Translations under genes and position numbers: made by a program
Notes under the pieces: model-generated
Told to the model about the DNA's origin: nothing
What the model saw: the letters and a program-made list of their open reading frames with translations, nothing else
Database searches by the model: none
NCBI RefSeq assembly: GCF_030269125.1
Contig: NZ_BSSM01000001.1
Span: forward strand, 558,001 to 622,000
Length of the DNA: 64,000 nucleotides
Origin: Streptomyces hygroscopicus subsp. hygroscopicus
GTDB taxonomy: Bacteria; Actinomycetota; Actinomycetes; Streptomycetales; Streptomycetaceae
Reading direction: 5' to 3'
Shown here: piece by piece, positions 25,768 through 34,109 of the stretch
Position numbering within the stretch: position 1 is the stretch's first letter
Layout of the letters: every line of letters starts with the position of its first letter

Positions 25768-25955
25768 CAGTTCGGTGCATTCCCGGCTTCCCGGGGCGGC
25801 GTTTTCGATCTTGACAGATGATGTTCTGGCGTGATCACATGCTCGTCATTTGACCGCCCCTGTGCTGCTTCAACTGACGTCTGAACGATGGATTCCTCGT
25901 GATGGACGGCGTCCAGGGCGCTCTTCGACGACCACTGAGGGACAGGGGACACCTC
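25768..25955 (+). promoter_or_regulatory. Internal spacer with possible promoter before the iron oxygenase gene
   Basis: This 188-bp gap is less GC-rich. It contains TTGACA at 25811-25816, but the hexamer 17-18 bp downstream is a poor -10. The palindrome GTGATCAC lies immediately after. An internal promoter is plausible. No small gene with a convincing ribosome site was found. Confidence 0.35.
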
Positions 25956-27317
25956 GTGCGAGCAGAGGACGACTTCACGCGGCGCGCCGGAGCGCTGCTG
26001 CGTGCCGCCGCCAACGACCTCAAACGCGACGACGAGAACGCCGAGCGCGAACTCGGTCTGGAGAAGGGGACCTTCGCGGAATACTGCGCCGGAACCCGGC
26101 CGGTGACCTGGGAGTTGATGCGCCGCGCGGCCGAGGTCTGGCCGCTCGACGAGCGGGATCTGCTGCCCGGCCACGACGACTGCCCGGCCGGGGTGCGCGT
26201 CATGCGGCACGAGGAGTCCCGGGCCGGCGGGCGGGTGCTCAGCCGGGGCGGGGAGCCGTACTACGAGTACCGGGACACCGCGATGTCCCGGATCGCGTCC
26301 TACCGCCCCGAATGGATCCGGATGCTGCGGGTGGTCGAGGACGACGATCCGGACAACCCGCTTGTCCAGTGGAATCGCGGCCATCTTCTGTACCAGTTCA
26401 CGTACTTCATCGGCCCGGTCAACTACTACTACCGCTGGAACGGCGTCTCGGCCTGCGTCCCCATGGACACCGGCGACTCCGTGTGGGGCCTGCCCTTCGC
26501 CCCGCACTCCTTCACCTCGCGGTCCGCCACCGAGCCGGCCTGCATCCTCGCCCTGACCTACGGCGGCTCCCTGCTCGGCGACGCGCAGCGCGAGCTGGCC
26601 GTCCTAAGCAACGCCACGACCCGGGCACTGGCGATCCCGCTGGACGAGCACGCGCGACGGCCGGGCGCGATGATCCGGTCCTTCATGGACGCGGGCGCGG
26701 TCACGGTGGCCGAACTCGCCGACCGCACGGGCCTGTCGCCCGAGCGCGCCGGGGAGCTCGCCGAGGGCGCCACGCACCCCGACACGAAGGAACTCGACCT
26801 GCTGGCCCACGCGTTGGGTGTCTCGGTACGGGACCTCCTGCCACCGCGCACCGAGACGGCCGGCGGGATCTCCCTCCAGCACGCCCGGGACGCCCGCAGC
26901 TGGGTGTGGCCCGGCGAGGACGCGCCGGCCTACCGGATCACCCGGCTCGCCGGCGACCCGCTCCACCCGCACACCTCGGCGCTCCAGGTCGACGTCCTGG
27001 CGTCCGCCGCCGGGCGGTCGGCTCCGCTGACCACGTACCAGCACCAGTACCTCTACGTCCTCGGCGACCAACCGGTCACCATGTGCTGGGAGTTCGCGGG
27101 CCGGCAGGCCGAGGAGACGCTCGCGCCGGGCGACTCGGCGTACGTGCGCCCCCAGGTGCCGATCACGTTCGCGGCGACCGGGGAAGGCGGCCGGCCCCGC
27201 GTCCTGCTGCTGCGGATCTCCGGTTCGGTCACCCCCGAAGTGCGGTACGCCGTCGGCACGATGGCGCCCGGCGGCGTCGACCGGTACGTGGCCGAGGACC
27301 GGCTGTGGTACAGCTGA
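25956..27317 (+). CDS. HEPD/methylphosphonate-synthase-like non-haem iron oxygenase
   Basis: The 453-residue protein has the tandem HTH-cupin architecture of hydroxyethylphosphonate dioxygenase (PhpD) and methylphosphonate synthase (MPnS): HTH (about 5-70), cupin (about 100-200), second HTH (about 225-275), second cupin (about 340-440). Metal ligands read His143, Gln147 (RGHLLYQF) and His184 (FAPHSF). HEPD uses His-Glu-His with the Glu six residues before the last His; that position is Gly178 here. The Hx3Q...H pattern is that of MPnS. GTG 25956 follows AGGGGAC. No PEP mutase is in the window, so the true substrate may be 2-hydroxyethylphosphonate made elsewhere or an analogue. The family is firm, the reaction open. 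Confidence 0.82.
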   Translation: MRAEDDFTRRAGALLRAAANDLKRDDENAERELGLEKGTFAEYCAGTRPVTWELMRRAAEVWPLDERDLLPGHDDCPAGVRVMRHEESRAGGRVLSRGGEPYYEYRDTAMSRIASYRPEWIRMLRVVEDDDPDNPLVQWNRGHLLYQFTYFIGPVNYYYRWNGVSACVPMDTGDSVWGLPFAPHSFTSRSATEPACILALTYGGSLLGDAQRELAVLSNATTRALAIPLDEHARRPGAMIRSFMDAGAVTVAELADRTGLSPERAGELAEGATHPDTKELDLLAHALGVSVRDLLPPRTETAGGISLQHARDARSWVWPGEDAPAYRITRLAGDPLHPHTSALQVDVLASAAGRSAPLTTYQHQYLYVLGDQPVTMCWEFAGRQAEETLAPGDSAYVRPQVPITFAATGEGGRPRVLLLRISGSVTPEVRYAVGTMAPGGVDRYVAEDRLWYS

Positions 27318-27366
27318 CCGCCGTCCGGTGCGGGCACCGGCTCGCCGGGGGCCGGGGGACGTACCG

Positions 27367-28584
27367 ATGAGCGAGGCGCTGCTCGCCCTCCATGAGCGCC
27401 CCGCGCTCCCGGACGAGGTCTACGCGGGACTCGAACCGCTGCCCGGCCATCCCGCCGCCTATCTGGGCGAGGGAGCGGCCGGCAGGCTGGGCGCGGTGAT
27501 CGAGGCGTTCGGCGCCCGCCGGGTGCTGTTCGTGCACGGCCGCACGTCCTACCGGCGCTCCGGTGTCGGGGAGTCGGTCGAGGGGTGGGCGGGCCGCTAC
27601 CGGGTCGCGCACTTCGACGGTGTCAGGCCGAACCCGAGGATCGCGCAGGTGCGGGACGGCGTGGCGCTGGCCCGCGGTTTCCGTCCGGACGTGGTGGTGG
27701 GCGTCGGCGGGGGCAGCAGCCTGGACGTGGCCAAGGCGGTCGCGGTGCTCGCCGCCCAGTCCGGCGACCCGCTGGACTGTCTGCGCGACCCGCGCCTGGT
27801 GACCCGGCCGCGCTCGGCCGCCCTCGTGCTGCTGCCCACCACCGCCGGTTCCGGCAGCGAGATGACCCGGTTCGCCACCGTGTACGTCGAGGGCCGCAAG
27901 CACTCCCTCGACCTCGCCCAGGCCCGCGCGGACCTCGTCCTCGTCGACCCCCGGCTCACCTCCTCGCTCCCCCCGCGCGACTTCGTCGCCAGCGGCCTGG
28001 ACGCGCTGGCGCAGGCCGTCGAGTCGTACTGGTCGGTCTCGGCCGACGGCGGCTCCCGGGCGCTGGCCCTCACCGCCCTGGAACGGCTGCTGCCACCGCT
28101 CGCCCGCGCCGCGGGCACGGGCTCCTTCGCCGACCCGGGCGTGCGGGCCCAGCTGGCCCACGGCGCCTCGCTGGCCGGCGCCGCCATCGACGCCACCCGT
28201 ACGACCGCGGCGCACGCGCTGTCGTACGAGCTGACCGCGCGCCTCGGCCTCGCCCACGGCACCGCCGTCGCGCTGCACCTGGACTGGCTCATGGCCCGGC
28301 ACGCCGCCCTGACCGGGGAGGAATGCCGGCATCCGGAGGGCGCCGCCGGGGTGCGGCGGCGGGTGGAGATCGTGCAGCGCCTCGCCGAGGAGACCACCGG
28401 CGGGAGCGTGGAGCCGCTGGTGCGGCGGCTGCTGTCCGCCGCGGGGCAGCCGGTCGGGCTGCGCGAGCTGGCCCTCCCGGCGCACGGCTGGCGGCAGCCG
28501 CTGACCGCCGCGCTCGCCTCCGGCCGGGCATGGAACAACCCCTGCGTCCTCACCGAGGACGACATCCTTCGTTTCCTCGTCTGA
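27367..28584 (+). CDS. Iron-type alcohol dehydrogenase, phosphonoacetaldehyde-reductase (PhpC) type
   Basis: The 405-residue group III alcohol dehydrogenase has VVGVGGGSSLDVAKA (NAD site) and LPTTAGSGSEMT. The metal region is Asp in SGLDALAQAVESYWS and two His in AHALSYELTARLGLAHG. In the usual Fe-ADHs the residue four after that Asp is His; here it is Gln, as I recall for reductases of phosphonate clusters such as PhpC and FomC. It would reduce an aldehyde to an alcohol, classically phosphonoacetaldehyde to 2-hydroxyethylphosphonate, the substrate of the upstream enzyme. ATG 27367 is 50 bp after that gene. Confidence 0.82.
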   Translation: MSEALLALHERPALPDEVYAGLEPLPGHPAAYLGEGAAGRLGAVIEAFGARRVLFVHGRTSYRRSGVGESVEGWAGRYRVAHFDGVRPNPRIAQVRDGVALARGFRPDVVVGVGGGSSLDVAKAVAVLAAQSGDPLDCLRDPRLVTRPRSAALVLLPTTAGSGSEMTRFATVYVEGRKHSLDLAQARADLVLVDPRLTSSLPPRDFVASGLDALAQAVESYWSVSADGGSRALALTALERLLPPLARAAGTGSFADPGVRAQLAHGASLAGAAIDATRTTAAHALSYELTARLGLAHGTAVALHLDWLMARHAALTGEECRHPEGAAGVRRRVEIVQRLAEETTGGSVEPLVRRLLSAAGQPVGLRELALPAHGWRQPLTAALASGRAWNNPCVLTEDDILRFLV

Positions 28585-28618
28585 ACCCGACCGTTTCCGC
28601 CGCCAAGGAGGAACCGCT

Positions 28619-29656
28619 GTGACCCGACCCCGCGTGCTCTACACCGACCCGCCGTGGCTGGTCGAGGACGGACGCCTCGACCCCGCTCTGGCCACGGTGG
28701 AGCGCGACGTCCTCGGCTCCGGCGTGGAGCTGGTGTTCGGCCCCCATGACGGCACCAAGTACCTGACCACCAGCCCCGAGATGCTGGAGCGGGCGGCCGG
28801 GACAGACGTCCTCGTGGTCTACCGCACCCAGGTCACCGAGGAGCTGCTCGACGCCGCGGGCAAGGGGCTGCGGGTGGTGGTCCGGCAGGGCGTCGGCGTC
28901 GACAACCTCAACGCCGCCCTGCTCGCGGACCGCGGGCTGCCCGCCTACAACGTGCCCGACTACTGCGTGGACGAGGTCTCGACCCACACGGCCGCGCTGG
29001 CCCTCGCCCTGGAACGGCAACTGGTGCCGCAGCACCGGACCCTGGCGGGCGGGACGTTCGACATCTACGCCGGCGGCACCCCGCACCGCACCAACCGCCG
29101 CACCCTCGGCATCGTCGGCTTCGGCCGCATCGGCCGGGCCGTCGCACGCCGCCTGGGCGCCTTCTACGGCCAGGTCCTGGTGTACGACCCCTACGTGGGC
29201 CGTGACCTCGCCGAGGGCTACGGCGCGCTCGCCGTCGACACCCTGGAGGAGCTGCTGGCCCAGTCCGACCTGGTCACCCTGCACTGCCCGCTGACCCCGG
29301 AGACCGACGGGCTCATGGACGAGGCGGCGCTGCGCGGGATGAAGCCCGGAGCCTTCCTGGTCAACGCCGCCCGGGGCCGGCTGGTGGACCCGGAGGCCCT
29401 TGCGCGGGCACTGTCGGAGGGCTGGATCGCCGGGGCCGGGCTCGACGTCTTCTCGCCCGAGAACCCGCACCAGGACCCCCGCTGGCACCCGGTCCTCGCG
29501 CACCCCTCGGTGGTCGTCACGAGCCACCGGGCGTTCCTGTCCGAGGAGGCCGAGGCCAGCAGCCGGCGCCGCGTCGCCGAACTGGTGGGCGCCGCTCTGG
29601 CGGGACGCACGCACGGGCTGGTCGGAAGGGTGACGGCGCCCGGGTCGGCGCGCTGA
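28619..29656 (+). CDS. CtBP/phosphoglycerate-dehydrogenase-like enzyme (PhpE type)
   Basis: The 345-residue D-2-hydroxyacid dehydrogenase relative has a C-terminal-binding-protein-like sequence (VVVRQGVGVDNLN, YCVDEVSTHT). The NAD site is IVGFGRIGRAVARRLGAF. Arg (NAARGRLVD), Glu (DVFSPEN) and His (TSHRAF) complete the active site. The oxygenase, Fe-ADH and this gene repeat the phpC-phpD-phpE set of the bialaphos pathway, where PhpE is proposed to oxidise hydroxymethylphosphonate. GTG 28619 follows AAGGAGGAA, an excellent ribosome site. A terminator hairpin follows the gene. Confidence 0.83.
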   Translation: MTRPRVLYTDPPWLVEDGRLDPALATVERDVLGSGVELVFGPHDGTKYLTTSPEMLERAAGTDVLVVYRTQVTEELLDAAGKGLRVVVRQGVGVDNLNAALLADRGLPAYNVPDYCVDEVSTHTAALALALERQLVPQHRTLAGGTFDIYAGGTPHRTNRRTLGIVGFGRIGRAVARRLGAFYGQVLVYDPYVGRDLAEGYGALAVDTLEELLAQSDLVTLHCPLTPETDGLMDEAALRGMKPGAFLVNAARGRLVDPEALARALSEGWIAGAGLDVFSPENPHQDPRWHPVLAHPSVVVTSHRAFLSEEAEASSRRRVAELVGAALAGRTHGLVGRVTAPGSAR

Positions 29657-29665
29657 CCGCGGTGT

Positions 29666-29698
29666 CGTGCCGGGCCCCCGGTCAACGGGCCCGGCACG
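29666..29698. terminator. Bidirectional terminator hairpin
   Basis: CGTGCCGGGCCC (29666-29677) and GGGCCCGGCACG (29687-29698) form a perfect 12-bp stem with a 9-nt loop. It lies in the 51-bp gap between the convergent PhpE-like and FemAB-like genes. Confidence 0.82.
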
Positions 29699-29707
29699 GG
29701 GACCGGT

Positions 29708-30820
29708 TCACGCCGTCCACGGGTGCCGCCAGTCACCGGGGTCCACGGCGGTGCCGTGCTCCGTGCGCCACGAGGTGAGGTCGACGGGGGCCGGGCGGGG
29801 CGTGTCGGCCGGGTCGTCGGCGAGGGCGACGGTCCACAGCGGGACCAGGCGCGCGCCGCGCTTGACCTTCGCGGAGTAGGCGCCGATGCCCAAGTGCAGG
29901 GCGGTGAGGCCGCGTTCGCTCATGTAGTCGATGGGCAGGTAGTAGCACAGGCCGTAGTACTCGTAGGCGTCCCGCAGCGCCCCGTAGTCGAAGCCGGCCG
30001 CGCGGGCGTAGAGGGTGCCGCGCCACTCGTACATCACGGCGACGCCGATCAGGCGGCCGTCGCGGCGCGCGGTGAACACCACGGACCGGTCGTCCAGACA
30101 GGCCGCCTGGTCGGCGAAGGCGCGGTGGATCTCCTCGGCGGTGGTCGAGTGGCCGTACTTCGCCTGCAGGTTGGCCAGCAGCGGCACGGCCTCGTCCAGG
30201 CACTCGCCGAGCCGCTGCCGGCCCAGCTCGTACCCGGCGGCGAGGAAGCGGGCGTACTCGCCCTTGAGTCTGATCCTGCGGCGGCTGACCAGAGTGGCGC
30301 AGTAGCCGGCGAAGTCCAGCCCCCCGGTGTGCAGGGTGGCGTCGCCGCAGTCGAAGTCGACGGCGGCCCCGCGCCGGTGCAGGGCCGCCGCCGTGCGGTT
30401 CGTGGCGAACAGGAACAACGAGCCCGTCCGGGACGGGGGGCTGAGCCTGCCGCGGGCTTCCAGCAGCAGGTCGAGGACGGCGTCGTCGTACTCCGCCGCC
30501 CTCGGTATCCCGCAGCTGTACCCACGGTGCGAGCCCGCGACCCCCCACTCCCCGCCCGCGCCCATCTGCTCCAGGCGGGGCCGGCGGGCGTAGAACTTGT
30601 TGTGCTCCCGCTCGACCTCGTACAGCGGCAGCCCGCCGACCAGCCGGTCGCCCGCGTACGCGAGGAGGTACGTCACCGGCGCCCCGCTCTCGCGTTCCAC
30701 CGCGCGCAGCCAGCCGTGGGACAGGTAGAAGCCCTCGGGTTCGGCGAGGGCGTCCCACTCCTCGGCGGCCACCTTGTCCAGGGTGGCCGCGGTTTCCAGT
30801 CGCAGACCGGTGGGGTGCAT
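29708..30820 (-). CDS. FemAB/GNAT-like ligase (paralogue 1)
   Basis: The 370-residue protein is of the FemAB-like/acetyltransferase (GNAT) superfamily, with two GNAT-like halves. Shared landmarks with its paralogue at 38410-39573 are AAEEWD near the start, EVEREHNKFYARR, VSRRRIRLKGEYARF, KYGHSTTAEE, VMYEWRGTLYARAAGFDY and CYYLPIDYM. Related proteins attach amino acids from aminoacyl-tRNA to an amine (Fem ligases; DhpH in dehydrophos biosynthesis) or transfer acyl groups. It is the last gene of the arginine-processing minus operon, 63 bp after the arginine-oxidase-like gene. It may add an amino acid to that unit. Confidence 0.72.
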   Translation of the reverse strand: MHPTGLRLETAATLDKVAAEEWDALAEPEGFYLSHGWLRAVERESGAPVTYLLAYAGDRLVGGLPLYEVEREHNKFYARRPRLEQMGAGGEWGVAGSHRGYSCGIPRAAEYDDAVLDLLLEARGRLSPPSRTGSLFLFATNRTAAALHRRGAAVDFDCGDATLHTGGLDFAGYCATLVSRRRIRLKGEYARFLAAGYELGRQRLGECLDEAVPLLANLQAKYGHSTTAEEIHRAFADQAACLDDRSVVFTARRDGRLIGVAVMYEWRGTLYARAAGFDYGALRDAYEYYGLCYYLPIDYMSERGLTALHLGIGAYSAKVKRGARLVPLWTVALADDPADTPRPAPVDLTSWRTEHGTAVDPGDWRHPWTA

Positions 30821-30883
30821 CGTGTCATCCGCCTCAGCTGTGCACGGGGTCGATCGGGGCGAGCAAGGGATCGCGGGGGCGCG

Positions 30884-32041
30884 TCACCGGTGCGCGCGCA
30901 CCGCGTCCACCAGGACGCGCGCGGCGCGGACCACGTCCTCGCCGGAGCGGGCCAGCGCCAGCCGGACCTGGCGCACGCCGTCCTCGGGCCGGTCCCAGTG
31001 GAAGGGGCCGCACGGCAGGACGTGGGTGCCCCGCCGCACCATCTCGTCGTAGAGGGCGACGGCGTCCGGGCCGTCCTCGGGCAGCGTCACCCGGGCCACG
31101 CTGATCCGGGCGTCGGGGTCGGTGAGGGTCACCGGGCCGCCGTCGAGGACCTCGGCCAGGGCGCGCCGGTTGCGGGCGATCAGGTCGTGGAGTTCGGCGT
31201 AGCCGCCGCGCTCGGCGTCCTGGGCGAACCGGGTGAGCATCAGCAGCACGAGCGGGGACACGGACAGCAGGACGTCGCTGAAGTACTCCAGCAGCGGCAG
31301 GTCGGTGTGCTCGCCCCAGGCCAGGAAGCCCGCCTTCAGCTCCAGGGTGGGCCACAGCTTGCCGGTGTCCTCGATGACGACCCACTGCGCGCCCGACTCG
31401 TTCAGGATCGCGTAGGTGTCGTACTGCGCCCTCTTGTCCTGCGCGCGGAAGCACGTGTCCATCGCCAGCACGCGGCCGGTGCGGGCGCAGAAGGCGGCGA
31501 GGCGGCGCAGGCCGTCCTCGGCGAGCACCCAGCCCGTCGGGTTGTTGGGCGTGGTGACGAACACCGCGCCGACCTCGTCGGGGAGTTGGGGCTCGCCGCC
31601 CTCCAGCTCGGACTCGGTCAGGGGGAGCAGCGAGAGGCCGCGGCCCTTGAGGAGGTCCGGGATGTTGTCGAAGGTCGGGTGCACGAGGGCGATGGTCGCG
31701 GTGCGGTGCGCGAGGGCGCGGGCCGTGATGTCCATCGCGACGGACGAGGAGTAGCAGCTGACCAGCCGGCCGGTGCCGATGGGCGCCTGCCGCTGGCCGA
31801 TGCCGTGCAGGAACGCCTGCTGCGCCTCGGCCTCGATCTCCTCGAAGACGCGCTTGTCGGCCTCGTCGAAGAGGACGGGCAGGCTGTCCACGATGGCGCG
31901 CTGCGAGGCCGTCAGCGGCATCCTCGGGTGCCCGTCGGACACGTTGAGGCCGCCGATCAGCGCGTCGGTCTCCATGGAGGTCAGGTTCCGCCGGTCCGGC
32001 TCGGTTCGGGGCCCTGCGGTGCCCCCGGTCGTCGTGGCCAT
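30884..32041 (-). CDS. MppP/RohP-type PLP-dependent L-arginine oxidase
   Basis: The 385-residue fold-type I PLP enzyme closely follows the MppP/RohP group as I remember it: GLNVSDGHPR near the N-terminus, SCYSSSVAMDI, LVHPTFDNIPDLL, FVTTPNNPTG and VIEDTGKLWPTLELKAG with Schiff-base Lys236. These enzymes use O2 without a metal to oxidise L-arginine to 2-oxo-4-hydroxy-5-guanidinovalerate (and 2-ketoarginine), feeding enduracididine or azomycin pathways. Neighbours fit arginine chemistry: a ureohydrolase (sharing one base with this start) and a 2-ketoarginine-methyltransferase-like gene. An ordinary aminotransferase is less likely given the full set of motifs. Confidence 0.86.
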   Translation of the reverse strand: MATTTGGTAGPRTEPDRRNLTSMETDALIGGLNVSDGHPRMPLTASQRAIVDSLPVLFDEADKRVFEEIEAEAQQAFLHGIGQRQAPIGTGRLVSCYSSSVAMDITARALAHRTATIALVHPTFDNIPDLLKGRGLSLLPLTESELEGGEPQLPDEVGAVFVTTPNNPTGWVLAEDGLRRLAAFCARTGRVLAMDTCFRAQDKRAQYDTYAILNESGAQWVVIEDTGKLWPTLELKAGFLAWGEHTDLPLLEYFSDVLLSVSPLVLLMLTRFAQDAERGGYAELHDLIARNRRALAEVLDGGPVTLTDPDARISVARVTLPEDGPDAVALYDEMVRRGTHVLPCGPFHWDRPEDGVRQVRLALARSGEDVVRAARVLVDAVRAHR

Positions 32042-33030
32042 CAGTGTTCCTCCCCCGTCTCGGCCGCCCGCGTCCGCCCGGAGCGCAGCGCGACCTGTCC
32101 CAGCAGTTCGAATGCGACCACGGACGCGGCGTGGCTGGTGATGTCCGCGTGGTCGTACGGCGGCGCGACCTCGACGATGTCCAGGCCCCGGTAGTTCAGC
32201 GGGCCCAAGGCCCTCAGGTAGCGCAGGGTCTGGTAGGAGGTCGGCCCGCCCACCTCGGGCGTACCGGTGCCCGGCGCGTACGCCGGGTCGATGAAGTCGA
32301 TGTCGAAGGACAGCATGACGGGGCGGTCGCCGACCCGCTCGCGGACCCTGCGCCCGAACTCCTCGGGCGTGAGGTCCACCAGCTCGTCCCAGCCGATGAC
32401 CTCGTAGCCGAGCGCCTTGCCCGAGTCGACGTCGTCGGGGTGCACGGAGCCGCGCATGCCGACCTGGATGCTGGTGTGGGGGTCGACCACCCCCTCCTCC
32501 ACGCCGCGCCGGAACATCGTGCCGTGGAAGTGCTTGACGCCGTAGTAGTCGTCGAGGACGTCCCCGTGCGCGTCGAAGTGGATGACGCTCACCGGCCCGA
32601 GGTGGCGGGCCATGGCGCGCATCTCCGCCATGACCAGGCTGTGGTCGCCGCCGAGCAGCAGCGGCACGATGCCCCGTTCGTACAGCGGGGCGAGGAACTC
32701 CTCGAGGCGTTCCAGGGTCAGCTCGTGGTAGCCGGGGACGACGGGCGCGTCGCCCGCGTCGACCATCGACAGGGCGCGGGTGATGTCCACGCCCGTCGCC
32801 GGGTTGTGGTCGCGCAGCAGGATGCTGGCCGCGCGGATCGCCTCGGGGCCGAAGCGGGCCCCGGAGCGGTAGGAGACCGCCGAGTCGGTGGGCACGCCGA
32901 CGACCGCCACGTCGACGCGGCCCTCGGCGGTCAGGGGGTCGTCCACCCAGGGCAGCCGCATGAAGGTGCGCGGGCCGGACGCGATGCGCGGTTTGGTCAT
33001 GCTGTCCCGCGGGCGGTAGTGCTCGCTCAC
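32041..33030 (-). CDS. Agmatinase/arginase-family ureohydrolase
   Basis: The 329-residue protein has all binuclear manganese motifs: GGDHSLVM, FDAHGDV and SFDIDFIDPAYAPGTGTPEVGG. These enzymes hydrolyse a guanidino group to an amine plus urea. The N-terminal RPRDS and GPRTFMRLP are agmatinase-like. GTG 33030 is taken as start because it overlaps the methyltransferase stop (GTGA), giving the usual family length; ATG 33000 is an alternative. Between the arginine-oxidase and ketoarginine-methyltransferase genes it probably removes the guanidine from an oxidised and methylated arginine, leaving an ornithine-like amine that may cyclise. Confidence 0.9.
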   Translation of the reverse strand: MSEHYRPRDSMTKPRIASGPRTFMRLPWVDDPLTAEGRVDVAVVGVPTDSAVSYRSGARFGPEAIRAASILLRDHNPATGVDITRALSMVDAGDAPVVPGYHELTLERLEEFLAPLYERGIVPLLLGGDHSLVMAEMRAMARHLGPVSVIHFDAHGDVLDDYYGVKHFHGTMFRRGVEEGVVDPHTSIQVGMRGSVHPDDVDSGKALGYEVIGWDELVDLTPEEFGRRVRERVGDRPVMLSFDIDFIDPAYAPGTGTPEVGGPTSYQTLRYLRALGPLNYRGLDIVEVAPPYDHADITSHAASVVAFELLGQVALRSGRTRAAETGEEH

Positions 33031-34049
33031 GCGTCGGCCTTCCGCAGCAGCCAGCCCACGCAGAAGCCGGTGGAGTCCATGGCGGGGTCGGTGGTGTCGT
33101 AGGCGTCGATCCGCAGCCCGCACTCGGTGAACAGCTTCTCCCACCACTGCCTGGTCTCCAGGCGCTGGCTGGTGAAGGGGTGCATCAGCAGATAGGCGTT
33201 GTAGTACGCCTGCGCCAGCGGCTGCGACATCGCCCTGCGGTCGGAGGACTTCAGGTCGATGTCGATGACGGCCAGGGTCAGGTCGGGCGACTCGGCGAAG
33301 AGCTTGGTGAGCATGCGGCGCACGCCCTCCTCGCCCTCCTGGCCCAGCACCTCGTGGATCACGAAGGCGTAGACGGCGAGGTCGGGTTTGTCCTCGGTGT
33401 TCTCGATCCACCGCACCGCGTCGACCTGCTCGATGGTCACCCGGTCCGCGGTGGGCTGGCCCGCCACCCAGGTGCGGGCGGCGGCCGCACCGTCGGCGTC
33501 GGGTTCGATGCCGACGGCCGTCATCCCCGGGTAGTCCGCGCACAGTTCGGTCAGGTAGACGCCGCTGCCGCAGCCGAGGTCCACCAGGCGCCGGTAGTCG
33601 CGGCCGTCCTCGGCGAGGAGCTTGCGCAGCAGCGGCAGCGAGTCGTGCATGCTGATGCCGCAGCTGCCGCTGCCGACGTAGCCGCCGCGCCGCGGGGCCG
33701 GCCCGGTGCCCTCGGCCAGGTGGTCGCCGAGCGCCAGGAAGGTCTGGCCGTAGCCGCCGACCATCATCTCGTACCAGGGGCGCGCCTCCTCGTAGGCGCG
33801 GGCGAGGTCGGTGAGGGTGAGCACGCCGTCCGCGGAGCGGTCGAGCAGACCGGCGGCGACCCAGTAGTCGGCCATCGCGGTCAGCCGCGCCCGGTCCAGC
33901 TTCCTGGCGGTGACCAGGGCGTCGACGGTGGTGCCTGCCTCGAACTCGTCCTGGAGGCCGGACTGCTGGAGGGTGAAGATCATGGTGCTGAGGACGTAAC
34001 CCCTGAACGGCTCAAGGGCACGTACGAGGTGGGACTCGCGAATGGGCAT
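33027..34049 (-). CDS. SAM methyltransferase, probable 2-ketoarginine C-methyltransferase
   Basis: The 340-residue protein has an N-terminal helical/winged region (LVRALEPFRGYVLSTMIFTL) followed by a class I methyltransferase domain. SAM motif I is LVDLGCGSGVYL and the acidic strand end is VGIEPDADG. Its layout resembles MrsA-type 2-ketoarginine methyltransferases of 3-methylarginine biosynthesis, and its neighbours (arginine oxidase, ureohydrolase) support a beta-C-methylation of 2-ketoarginine or its 4-hydroxy form. The substrate call rests on context and remembered similarity; the methyltransferase fold is certain. The start is ATG 34049. Confidence 0.8.
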   Translation of the reverse strand: MPIRESHLVRALEPFRGYVLSTMIFTLQQSGLQDEFEAGTTVDALVTARKLDRARLTAMADYWVAAGLLDRSADGVLTLTDLARAYEEARPWYEMMVGGYGQTFLALGDHLAEGTGPAPRRGGYVGSGSCGISMHDSLPLLRKLLAEDGRDYRRLVDLGCGSGVYLTELCADYPGMTAVGIEPDADGAAAARTWVAGQPTADRVTIEQVDAVRWIENTEDKPDLAVYAFVIHEVLGQEGEEGVRRMLTKLFAESPDLTLAVIDIDLKSSDRRAMSQPLAQAYYNAYLLMHPFTSQRLETRQWWEKLFTECGLRIDAYDTTDPAMDSTGFCVGWLLRKADA

Positions 34050-34109
34050 GGGGTATCCAATCGGTGTCGGTGCGTACGCGGAACGGCGCCGGCCGCCCGG
34101 CGCCGCGGG

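Noticed and set aside
25956..27317. An ordinary XRE-family transcriptional regulator with a cupin domain
   Set aside because: The duplicated HTH-cupin architecture, the length of about 450 residues and conserved iron-ligand spacing match HEPD/MPnS, not a regulator.
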